NCBI GenBank assembly: GCA_027886185.1
Contig: WOAB01000211.1
Location: 3,882,001 to 3,946,000, forward strand
Length of the DNA: 64,000 bases
Direction: 5' to 3'
Origin: Rheum nobile
Lineage: Eukaryota > Streptophyta > Magnoliopsida > Caryophyllales > Polygonaceae
In this document: positions 54,608 through 64,000 of the stretch, one piece after another
How positions within the stretch are numbered: position 1 is the stretch's first letter
How the letters are laid out: each line of letters begins with the position of its first letter
Made by a program: the position numbers and the translations under genes
Notes under the pieces: generated by a model
Database searches by the model: none
What the model saw: the letters and a program-made list of their open reading frames with translations, nothing else
What the model was told of the DNA's origin: nothing

Positions 54608-55868
54608 CATTGCAATATGCTTTGCCATCATCTATTTTCATTATTCTTCCCTTTTCCATTGATGTTTTTGTCTTCATTATACATACTATTCTTACATATT
54701 CTTCTTTTCTTTAATCTTCATTTCCATTTAATGACATATGCACATTTTATATTCAATGAATATCCATATCTTAGTTTTTGGGATTGGTACATCTCCTTTA
54801 TTCTCTTACAAGCTTTTCGTTGTTTTTGTTCTCCTCTGTTTGGGGTCGACTTTTTTGTTGTTAGTATTTGTTGGGCCTCGTTTTTTCGGCCCATTGGATC
54901 GGTCTAGTAGCTTGAACCAGACTGTCTTCTAGAAGGTCCTGACAAAGTAAAATGACCTTTAGAGATCTCGGTCCGGTCAGTATCCAGGAGACGACCTCTA
55001 GAGATTTCGGGGCGACCAGTACGTAGCTTGACGACTCCCGCGGATCTCGGAGTGACCAGTATGCAGCTTGACGACTCCGGTAGATCTCGAACGATTTTAA
55101 CCGACCCACGTGCAGGATAACGTCTTTCATGAATCTCGGGCGGATATGCCAACCAATTCAAGCCAAAAACTAGTATAAATTTAGAGAAAATTATCTTGTA
55201 ACGACAGATGATGATTCTTACTCAATTCAAGCAGCTTTCTATCATGGTTCTACTATTATTCTACTAAAAACAAGAGATCATTCTTTTGCTTAGTCCGTTA
55301 CTCCAACATTGAAGCGACCGACGGTTAAATTTTTGTATTTGATTAGTCACTCATTCCAGGGAGATAAGTTTATATTACATCCGTTTAATCTCATTCACTT
55401 GATTGTTAAGTTGATTTGGATTATTTAGATACTATTGATCTTATTGTTGTCTAGTTGTCCCTTCTTTAAACGATCTAGGTCGGTTCGATCTTTTTCAGCC
55501 AAAACAGTATTTTCATAGTTCCCCATATATATTTGGTCGTCGTTTACCTTGTGGTCTGCATTATCTTTTCTATTTTCTTATTGTCATTTGTTTTCCTTTT
55601 CATCCCCATATTTCTAATATCATCACTGTCTTCATATTTGAAACTAGTATTGTTGTCTGTTGATGACCCTTTACTGGTAACCCTACTTACTTATCAAACG
55701 TTTTTTTACAACTAATCCTCGTAAACTTTCTTCTGACCGTATTCATATACATATACTTATAATGTTTTATGTCAAAAAGTTTTTAACTTGGCTTTAGCTT
55801 TGGATCCCTTTATTTTAGTCTATATCCTTTAGTCCTTTACTATCTTAATATGTTTCAATCCTTTAGTC
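54608..55868. other. unassigned DNA with an LTR-like block
   Basis: 54955-55100 holds about three imperfect repeats of gatctcgg/gaccagta/cttgacgact phrases, resembling retrotransposon U3/R repeats. No partner LTR was found. The rest is AT-rich with no gene. Confidence 0.4.
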
Positions 55869-58307
55869 CTTGCCCAAGAGGTGGTTCACTCCATGAAGTA
55901 TAGGAGAGGTGCTAAGGGATGGATAATCCTCAAAGTTGACCTTGAGAAAGCCTATGATCGCCTTCGGTGGGACTTTGTGATCGATTCTTTAGTTGACTCT
56001 GGTTTCCCAGACACTTGGGTCGAGTGGATTTCTGCGTGTATCTCGACTCCTTCCTTTAGTCTTCTTTGGAATGGGGAGGTCTCTAAGAGTTTCAAACCCA
56101 GTCGTGGCATTCGGCAAGGCGACCCACTCTCGCCCTATTTTTTTGTTCTGTGTGTCGAGAGGTTGAGCCAAATGATTAACTCTCTTGTTGATGGAGGCAG
56201 CTGGAAGCCTATCCGTTTACCGCGAGGGGGCCCTCCCTTATCGCACCTCATGTTTGCCGACGATCTCCTCATCTTTGTTGAAGCTTCGGTGGAACAAATG
56301 AAGCTCATCGCGACGACTCTCGACAGGTTCTGCTGCTCGTCTGGACAGAGGATCAATGCTAGCAAAACCAAGCTGTTCACCTCTCCAAACGTTAGCCCGT
56401 CCTTGATTGACGAGCTCCATCGAGTTAGCAGGTTCCCGGTGACCTCGGATCTTGGGGTGTACTTGGGGGTGCCGATTCTCAGCAAGAGAGTTGCCAAGGA
56501 AAACTTTCGCCCATTGTTGGACAAAATCAATAAGAAGCTTTCGGGTTGGAAAGGGCGACACCTTAGCCTTGCAGGGAGGATTACCCTTGCTAAGTCAGTT
56601 TTGTCCTCTATCCCGGTCTACACCATGTCTTCCTTGTGCCTTCCTTTAGGGGTGTGCTCGGAGATTGATCGGAAGAGTCGAGCCTTTATTTGGGGCAGCT
56701 CTGAGGAGCACAGGAGGATGCACTTGGTTAACGGGCGAGATCTGTGCAAACCTTTTTCCGAGGGTGGTATCGGTCTTAAGGCTATAGAGGAGCTAAACTT
56801 AGCTCTTGTGGGGAAGATTAGCTGGCGATTCCTCAAGAAAAGTGACAGCTTATGGGCCATTGCTATTAGAAAAAAATACATTAGAAATGGGTCCGTTTCC
56901 GCAGCTAAACCTTCTATTGTGTGGAGAAGTATCAAGAAGGGGGTGAAGGAGGTTGTTGTTCCGGGTGCCCGGTGGTCCCTTGGGAATGGGAAGACGATCA
57001 GATTATGGTTGGACGCCTGGATTTCGGATGAGATTTTGCTGAATTTTGCTTTGGGTCCTCTGGATGAGGAAGTGAAGAATGCTATGGTGAGTGAGTTTTG
57101 GGATGCTTATTTAGGCTGGAAATGGAACGTCCTCTCCAATCTTTTGCCTGCTTGTTGGCTGGAATTCCTTGCGCCGGCAGTGGTCTTGCAGGGAGAGCAG
57201 TATGCTGACTGTCTCAGTTGGGGGCTTACTATGGACGGCGAATTCTCCGTTTCCTCGGCGTATGGGCTTGTTACAGGATCAGACCGCTTTCGGGCTCTTG
57301 ATAAGCTGGTGCTACAGCGGATATGGAAGGGTGTGGTGCCTGAGAGGGCCAGACTTTTTGCTTGGTTGTGCTTGCGTGGATGTATTCTCACAAATGTGGA
57401 GAGATGTCGCCGCCACATGAGTTCCTCAGATCTTTGCCCGGCTTGTACTGTCCATCAAGAGTCCCTGAGTCACCTGTTTCGTGATTGTCGTGCGGTCAAG
57501 GCAATTTGGTCGGAGCTGGTGGGAAGACGTCTTGAAGCCGATTTTTGGACTGTGGATTTTGCTACTTGGTTCAGGACTAATATCATGAGTAAGGAGATTT
57601 TGAGCTTTGGTATGGAATGGGGTTGCCTCTTCACTATTGCCTTGTGGTGGATTTGGAAGTGGCGTAACCAGGTTGCTTTCCACAAAGAGGCCTTCTACGG
57701 AAACAAAGCGAGTTTTATTTCTTCCCTTGCTAAGGAGTTTTTTGAAGCTTCAAGAAAACGATCTGGATTGGGCCCTTGCCAGAAGGAGCTGAGATTGGTT
57801 GCTTGGACTTTACCTAATGAGGGTGTTGTGAAGATTAACACGGATGGAGCTTTTCGTGAGGGGCGGGCTGCGTATGGTGGCGTTCTGAGAAATTCGTCGG
57901 GTGCCTGGATTTGTGGATTCGTCCATAACATCGGTTGCTGCTCGGTGCCGAAAGCGGAGCTTTGGGGTTTGGTGTAGGGACTCAGGCTTGCCTGGGATAG
58001 AGGTCACAGGAGGGTTTGCGTTGAAACAGATTCGCAGCTGGCGATCCTGTTACTTGGCAAACCTATGGATCGTGGTCACCCTCTCTTCAGTCTTGTTACT
58101 CTGGTGCAATACTTCATTGGTAGGGACTGGGCGATCCAACTCCGTCACGTTTTTAGGGAGGCGAATTCCATCGCTGACAGCCTCGCCTCTCTGGCTTTCT
58201 CTTTTCCTCTTGGTTTTTGTGTTTTGGATTCTCCGCCTGTGGGGGTCCTTTCTTATCTTTCTGCAGACTATAGAGGCTTTTGTTCGCCTCGTATGGTTCC
58301 TTTGTAA
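55869..58307 (+). pseudogene. LINE ORF2, 5'-truncated (RT, zf-RVT, RNase H)
   Basis: Open from about 55869 (LAQEVVHSMK). The sequence starts just before RT motif A (KVDLEKAYDRLRWDF, Asp at 55938) and has motif B (RGIRQGDPLSPYFF) and motif C FADD (56253-56264). The thumb, zf-RVT (WKGVVPERARLFAWL..., CPAC and HLFRDC) and RNase H (INTDGAF, VETDS, FREANSIADSLA) follow. A TAG at 57975-57977 interrupts the RNase H where ELWGLxxGLRLAW should continue; the same frame then runs to the natural stop at 58305-58307. The endonuclease and RT fingers are missing by 5' truncation, as is common for LINE copies. It is otherwise well preserved. Confidence 0.9.
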
Positions 58308-58359
58308 TTTTTTGGCTTGTCTTTATTGATTTCCGAGAGTGCCGTCTCTCGTTCCCACC

Positions 58360-58369
58360 AAAAAAAAAA
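58360..58369 (+). other. LINE 3' A-tract
   Basis: Ten A residues about 50 bp after the ORF2 stop mark the 3' end of the LINE. I could not find a convincing target duplication. Confidence 0.65.
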
Positions 58370-59100
58370 TTTAACTGTTTTCCTTCTGTTATGTCTTACT
58401 CAATATTTGCAATTATCATTTACTTCTTTTTCTGCTTCTTGCTTACTACAGGCCTTTGGCCTTACGACAAATTTATTACATGGATCCTTGATCCATATGA
58501 ACTCTACACATACCCTTCGTATGACAAACTTCGGATTAACATGTATGTATTACACTTCATTATTATAAACTTCATTCAATCGATATGTAATCATTCGAGA
58601 TTGTTTCACTTGAATTCACATTGTCAACTTCCATAGCTAAATTTAATTTTCAGACCGCTACAACTTACCATTTATTTACGAGAAATAGTTTTATGTGAAA
58701 ATCGGGTATTGGGACTTTCGTGGGGTCAGATGGCCTCTGTTTTTGACTAAAATAAGATATCTACTACTAATACAGAATTTAGCTTAGATAATACTAAAAT
58801 TATGACGCTATAAAAAAGCACAATAAGAAACAAAAACGCATAGCGATTTTTTAAACATATTAATTTTTTTTAATTTAGAAATTCCACTTTTTAGCGCTTT
58901 TTTGTAGAAAGCGTTATAAATATATTCTATTTTTTATTTTTTAAAATGATAAACATATTCTTAGCGTTTTTTGTTTTTAAATATTTTTAAAAAATTTCTT
59001 AGCGCTAAAAGTATTTCATTTCTCATAGCGCTTTTTTGTGAAAAGTGATATAGTGTTTTTTATTTTTTTTAAAAAAATTAAAAGATTCTTAGCGGTTTTT
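58370..59100. other. AT-rich stretch with agcgctttt motifs
   Basis: From 58840 to 59120 variants of agcg(c)tttttt and aaagcgctaag occur in both orientations (e.g. 58893, 59026, 59113). They may be subterminal repeats of the DNA transposon that follows. No gene is present. Confidence 0.4.
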
Positions 59101-59680
59101 ACTAAAGCGCTAAGAAATGTTTGCATTAATTCCGTGCGAGCCTCCTTCTATCTCTCGCGCCCTAACTCATCTGCGCCCTACCCTGTGCAAACCTCTCCCG
59201 CCGTTTCCCTTCTGTCCGCCGCGCCCTACCTTCGGTTTTTCTCTGTCGAGGGCAACCAGTTGGTCTCCTCTGCCGGTGGCGCTCTCTAAGGTGCGTCTTC
59301 GCAGAAGCTTCACAACACATCGTCTTCGCAACCTCTTTTGTATTGTTGCATCTTCTTCTGCTTCTAGTTGGTCTCTCGGGTACAGCTTCATAACCCATCG
59401 TCTTCGCAATCTTCTTCTTCTGGCGGCGCTCTCTCGGGTACGGCTTCTAGTTGGTCTCGTCGGCGGCTCTCTCGGTGGCGTCTTCGCAACCAGGTATGCC
59501 ACTTTGTTGCATCTTGTTCTACTTGAATCTGGTTACATTAGGTTGTGGAATTGTTATTGTCGTTCCGGTGTATGGGAATCAGTTTAGGGTTTGCCGAACT
59601 AAACCTCTTTGGTTGTTGTTACAATTGGATCCGGTAGAAAATGGTTGAAAACCCGGAAATAAAAACGGCGTAAAACCGCG
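59100..59680. other. CT-rich, leader-like sequence
   Basis: A C/T-rich, relatively GC-rich block with repeated ttctagttggtctc and gtcttcgca phrases. It could be a 5' untranslated region or captured exon. No frame has a recognisable domain. Confidence 0.3.
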
Positions 59681-59689
59681 CAATCGCTT

Positions 59690-60035
59690 TTTTTTAGTCG
59701 CGCACTTCCCCATGGGCGGCTCGACATGCCGCCGAGAAAACCCGAGTTCCATGGGCGGCTCCTCGAGCCGCCCATGATGGGTTCAGTTTAGGGATTTTTT
59801 TTTGAATAAATAAAAATGTGTTTTTAAAAACCGGTTCATTGAAACCGAGGTTGTGGGCGGCACGAAATGCCGCCCAAGAAACTAGGTGAGTGAACCGGGT
59901 TTTTTGGGGGGACAGGGTTCATAGGCGGCACTTCCTGCCGCCCAGGGTTCATGGACGGCACGTGGTGCCGCCCAGTGAGTATACGTTTCACTCCCAACGG
60001 TCGATGTGGGCTGCACGTAGGGCCGCCCAGTACAG
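59690..60035. repeat. ggcggc/gccgcc palindromic repeats before the MULE gene
   Basis: At least six pairs of ggcggc...gccgcc separated by 4-8 bp (e.g. around 59715-59735, 59753-59779, 59856-59875, 59922-59943, 59953-59974). They form short hairpins in the 300 bp upstream of the transposase exons and are likely subterminal repeats of the transposon. Confidence 0.65.
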
Positions 60036-60757
60036 GTGTAGCCAGCTATATGAATTAGGGATGGTGGTATTGTATTGTATCCAAATCTAGAAACTCATTT
60101 TCATAATAAATGTCATCGTCAAGCGGTTCTGGTTGGAGGGGATTGTCGGAGTCCTCTTCGAGCGCTAACACATCTATAGATGATGAGGGTGATTTGTAGG
60201 CGCCAATTTCTCCCGAGTACTTCAAGGTATGTAATATTGTAATTTTTACTGTATAAAATAATTAGATCTTAAATGTACTTAGTCTTTGAAATGTTAAACT
60301 GTTTTGAAATAATATTTAATTTGTTGATATTAGTTTTTAGAAATTTAATTATTAATTAGTCTCTAATGTGGTAATTTTTGTATATAAATAGGGTGATTCT
60401 AGTGATGATGGATTTATAGCTATCGACTTCTCATCCCATTTTACTACTACTGAGATATTTCCTAGTAAGGAAGGATTGAGAGATTGGGTGCAAAGGGTAG
60501 GTTTTAGTCTTTTTATGGTGATCACTACTAAATCATCAAATCCTAAAAAGATTATACTTCACTGTGAGAGATCCGGGTTACCTAGGTCCGGCAAGAAGAA
60601 GGTGTTAGTCGATGGTATAAAGGTCAGCCCGATACGAGTGAATAAAACTAGGTCAAAAAAGAAGGGTTGTCCCTTTTTGCTGCATGGTACTTTTAGGGAA
60701 GGAAATGTTATTAGAGATCCTGGGTGGACCTTATCGGTTGTTAGTGGATCCCATAAC

Positions 60758-61306
60758 TAGGGTTGCTCATCGGGTTCGGTTTTTTCGGTTTTGGACCGAA
60801 CCGAACCGAACAAACCGAACCGAAACCGAACCTATTTAATTCGGTTCGGTTTTCAGTTTTTAAAAAAGCACAATTCGGTTTTCGGTTCGGTTCGGTTCGG
60901 GTTCGGTTTTTTTCGGTTGAAACCGAACTTTAAAAAAATATTTTATTTTTTATTTTTTTACCAATAGAAGTTCGGTTTTGTTCGGTTCAGTTCGGTTCGG
61001 TTTTGTTCGCTTTTTTGGCCTTTTCGGTTTTCGGTTTAAAATCGGTTCAGAGTTTTTTCATTGTTTGGTTTTGTTCGGTTCGGTTCGGTTCGGTTTTGTT
61101 CTCTTTTTTGGCCTTTTCGGTTTTCGGTTTAAAATCGGTTCAGGGGTTTTTCATTGTTCGGTTTTAACCGAAACCGAATTGAACAAAACCGAACCAAACC
61201 CGAGCCGAACCGATTATATTCGGTTCGGTTTTCGGTTTGGGAATTTTGCTTGTTCGGTTTCGGTTTTGTTCGGTTCGGTTCGGTTCTGGACCGATGAACA
61301 TCCCTA
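60758..61306. mobile_element. hAT-type MITE (549 bp) inside a MULE exon
   Basis: The ends TAGGGTTGCTCATCGG and CCGATGAACATCCCTA are imperfect inverted repeats, flanked by CCCATAAC on both sides (60750-60757 and 61307-61314). Ends and ttcggtt/ccgaac-rich body match the MITE at 16270-16598, though it is longer. Removing the element and one 8-bp copy rejoins the exon in frame at GSHN/HML. Confidence 0.93.
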
Positions 61307-61794
61307 CCCATAACCATATGCTTTCTACCACCTTGACCGGCCATGCATTTGTTACCCGACTTACGAAGGAGTAGCGTAGGAAAGTGATGATTGATACTGC
61401 GGCGGGTGCAAGACCCAAGGTTATTTCTACACATCTTAGGAATGAATATTCGAGTGCAACGAGTTCGAGGAATCAGGTGTACACTGTTAGGGCTAAGGAG
61501 AGGTTGAAATCCCTGGGCAATCTGAATGTGACACAATGGTCATTGGGATTTTTGAATGAGAAAGGCTATTTGTTGGACACTGCTACTAAGACGAGGGAAG
61601 ATGGGAAGGAGGTTTTGGCGTGCTTGTTTATTTCTCATCTAGACGCTCGACATTTGTTGTGCATGTTTCCTAATGTCGTCATTATGGATTCGACCTACAA
61701 AACCAACAGGTAAACCTTAGTCTTTTTTGTATTATGTGTAGATAATGGTATTTTCTGCGGATTTTAATTTTTTTTTTGTGTTGCACCACGCTTC

Positions 61795-61855
61795 GATGAA
61801 CCTTATTATTAGGTTGTATATTTGCTAGCAACGACCTATATATATATTATTATAG
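61795..61855. repeat. gypsy-LTR-like segment in a MULE intron
   Basis: About 60 bp (gaaccttattattaggttg... to tattattatag) match the Gypsy-1 LTR at about 3755-3822 with few changes. The segment makes up the 3' end of the intron, including its AG acceptor. Confidence 0.75.
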
Positions 61856-62590
61856 GTACGGTATGCCTCTGTTCCAGATTGTTGGGTTTACTTGCACCAA
61901 CTACACATATTGCATTGCTCTTGTGTTCATGGAAAGGGAGACGACAAACCACTATGCATGGGCGCTGAGACGATTGAAGTGGTTGTACGGGGAGAAAAAT
62001 CCCGTATGCATCATGTCTGATCGAGAGCTAGGACTGATCAAGGCTGCCAAACTGGTGTTTCCGAAGGTTCGTCATCACTTGTGTCAGGTCCATGTAGACC
62101 GTAATATGAAGGCATATGCTAAGACGATGAAGATTGACGAGAAGAAATTCTCGGGAAGTGTTCGTCGGGTGATGAGGTCTCACACAAAGGAGGAGTACAG
62201 AGAGCGGATTGCTCACTTTAAGGGGATATGGAGTGAAGGCTTGGTGCGATATGTGGAGCAAACTTGGTTTAATGAGCATAAGAAGAAGCTGGTTGTGGCA
62301 TGGTGTGATGATGTTCTCCATTTTGCCACAAGAACATCAAACAGGTAACTTTCATACAAACATTTGCAATCAAATTGGGTTATAAAATTTATTTAGTTAA
62401 TTGTATACGAATATATTATTTTCAGGGTTGAGGGTCAGCACTCTATGCTTAAGGACATGATTGAGACATCCGTCGGAGGGTTCGACACACTTGTGTAGCA
62501 CATCGACAACATGTTTGTTGATCAGCATCAGAAGATCCGATATGAGATGACCAAGAACTGCACTGCCTTTCCCATGGAGATAGTGAAAGG

Positions 62591-63169
62591 CCCTGAGTGG
62601 GTTAAGGTGTTCTTCAAGCGCATCCTTGAAAAGTGCTCTGAAAAATGCCTGAGGATGTTGTATGCCCAAGCTGTGTTAGCAAAGGAGGGGGAAATTGGGA
62701 ACAAATGTGCTGATTTTTGGTGGAGGTCCACACTGGGGCTGCCTTGCCCACACACAATTAAGGTCTACGTGGAGACGGGTTATCCGTTAGTGCCTGAAGA
62801 GGTTGATATTTTCTGGAAGCAGATCCGATGGGAAGGGGTGGATGCTAAGGATCTTGATGTCGATGATGGTGTTTCACCTTAACCCTGAGTGGGTTAAGGT
62901 GTTCTTCAAGCGCATCCTTGAAAAGTGCTCTGAAAAATGCCTGAGGATGTTGTATGCCCAAGCTGTGTTAGCAAAGGAGGGGGAAATTGGGAACAAATGT
63001 GCTGATTTTTGGTGGAGGTCCACACTGGGGCTGCCTTGCCCACACACAATTAAGGTCTACGTGGAGACGGGTTATCCGTTAGTGCCTGAAGAGGTTGATA
63101 TTTTCTGGAAGCAGATCCGATGGGAAGGGGTGGATGCTAAGGATCTTGATGTCGATGATGGTGTTTCAC
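62591..63169 (+). repeat. exact 287-bp tandem duplication in the MULE gene
   Basis: 62591-62877 and 62883-63169 read identical, separated by cttaa. The period is 292 bp, not a multiple of three, so the first copy runs into a stop (GVSP, TAA) and the reading frame shifts. Confidence 0.92.
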
Positions 63170-63946
63170 TGACAGCGGACAATGTCACGGTGGATGACTT
63201 CGTTAAAGAGTACTTATGTGGGACAGTTGAGGGATTTGATTTGAAGAAGATGGCGGAAAAGTGGCGTGAGTCAAAGGACCCTACATCGTGCGATATTCAA
63301 GACCCGCCACGTGGTGAGACCAAGAAGGGGAGGCCTAGGATGAATGCGAGAAAGACCGGTACGAAGAGGAAAATGTGTTGGGACGAGCATGTGGATGCAA
63401 ACATGAAGAAGGAGAAGCAGAAGATGAAGATGGAGGATGAGGAGCTGGGAGTGGATGAGGAGGATGAGCCTGCAGAGAAAGAGACGACCAATGTGAAATC
63501 GTCCGTTGGATCCCCGGGATCGAAAGGATGCCCTTCTAGCGGACGACCTCACAGTGGAGTTTCAACAGCAAAGGGGAGTGCCACTAAACCTGCAAAGCCG
63601 AAATCTGCTTCAACCAAGTCCAAGTCGGGTTCAAACAAGCCGGTCAAGTATCTCGGCTTCAACTGGGGGCACGAGAATATTGATCATTTCATGCTCGCCT
63701 ACATTTCTGGAGTTCAAAATGTCAAAGGTGATGGTCATTGTGGGTTCCGTTCTCTTGCCGTTTTGCTGTGTCGCCAAGAAGACGAGTACATTGATGTCCG
63801 GTTAGGGCTTTCGAAGCACGTCCAGGCACATGGTGCGAACTACGTAGCGATGCTTGCGGAGGAAGCGTTGACGTTGGAAGAATTTGTTAGGAAATTGAAT
63901 TTATTAGGAAATTTGTTAGGAAATTGTTAGGAAATTATATTATAAT

Positions 63947-64000
63947 GGCATCTTCTTCTGAATCATCAACAAACCCCCCACATCAACTATGCGAGTGTAA
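63947..64000 (+). CDS. possible start of a further ORF at the window edge
   Basis: An ATG at about 63943-63945 opens MASSSESSTNPPHQLCEC and remains open to the edge. Only 18 codons are visible, so identity and reality are unknown. Confidence 0.2.

Larger units (their letters stand above)
60110..63930 (+). pseudogene. MULE transposase gene with C-terminal OTU-like domain
   Basis: Four exons can be read: 60110-60226, 60392-61709 (split by a MITE at 60758-61306 plus an 8-bp duplication), 61856-62344 and 62426-63930, with GT-AG introns and matching phase. The N-terminal DNA-binding part ends in GSHNHML. The MULE catalytic core has DSTYKTNRYGMPLF, MSDRELGLIKAAK, HHLCQVHVDRN and VEGQHSMLK. A SWIM-like GLPCPH follows, then a basic linker and an OTU-type DGHCGFRSLA motif (Cys codon 63739-63741). 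TAG codons at 60197, 61372 and 62496 and the 287-bp duplication disable it. The C-terminus ends in a short repeat (LLGNLLGNC) soon after the OTU start, so the expected His is missing. The right end of the transposon is outside the window. Confidence 0.85.

Noticed and set aside
54861..55161. Minus-strand ORFs with SRS/EIS repeats
   Set aside because: They follow an imperfect nucleotide repeat in an LTR-like block and are not conserved coding sequence.
59117..59587. 156-aa plus-strand ORF before the MULE gene
   Set aside because: Low-complexity Ser/Arg/Leu composition from CT-rich DNA, with overlapping ORFs on the other strand; more likely an untranslated leader.

Overview
The window is repeat-rich chromosomal DNA from a flowering plant, probably a eudicot. 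The evidence is several plant-type transposon classes (Ty1/copia, Ty3/gypsy chromoviruses, Helitron, CACTA, MULE, hAT MITEs, L1-like LINEs), AT-rich spacers and GT-AG introns. I found no intact host housekeeping gene. Nearly all recognisable coding sequence belongs to transposable elements, most of it broken. The species cannot be named from the sequence.

Layout. (a) 1-1.9 kb: the end of an unidentified exon and a small possible spliced gene on the minus strand. (b) 1,920-13,094: a gypsy element (Gypsy-1, TSD ATTTG) with about 3 kb LTRs and only half a gag left. Its 3' LTR carries a 3.9 kb Helitron that contains a decayed non-LTR RT-tail/RNase H fragment. (c) 13.1-20.8 kb: accessory DNA with two hAT-type MITEs (8-bp TSDs), a tRNA-like sequence, two PPR-like fragments and a GC palindrome cluster. 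(d) 20,837-25,681: a structurally complete copia element (Copia-1, TSD GTTTA) with two identical 138-bp LTRs but internal nonsense codons. (e) 25.7-29.5 kb: a possible promoter region and a decayed LINE ORF1. (f) 29,497-54,116: one minus-strand copia element (Copia-2, TSD CCCTT) stretched to 24.6 kb by nested insertions. Its 3' LTR holds a 4.5 kb solo gypsy LTR (TSD CCTTT) with four minisatellite arrays. Its gag is cut by a minus-strand gypsy LTR (Gypsy-3), which itself contains a plus-strand chromodomain gypsy (Gypsy-2) and a deleted CACTA transposon (TSD TTA). (g) 54.1-58.4 kb: a 155-bp fold-back element and a 5'-truncated LINE ORF2. (h) 58.7-64 kb: a MULE with an unusual C-terminal OTU-like protease domain, split by a third hAT MITE and carrying an exact 287-bp internal duplication. 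It runs off the right edge.

The parts do not form one pathway; they record successive insertions. The inferred order in the central nest is: Copia-2 first, then Gypsy-3 and the solo-LTR parent inside it, then Gypsy-2 and CACTA inside the Gypsy-3 LTR, followed by deletions that removed the copia pol, most of the Gypsy-3 interior and the left edge of Gypsy-2. Copia-1 is the youngest insertion on LTR identity. The most unusual items are the MULE transposase-OTU fusion, the acidic ORF upstream of the Gypsy-2 gag, the near-palindromic deletion junction at 35.36 kb, and the minisatellite-laden solo LTR.
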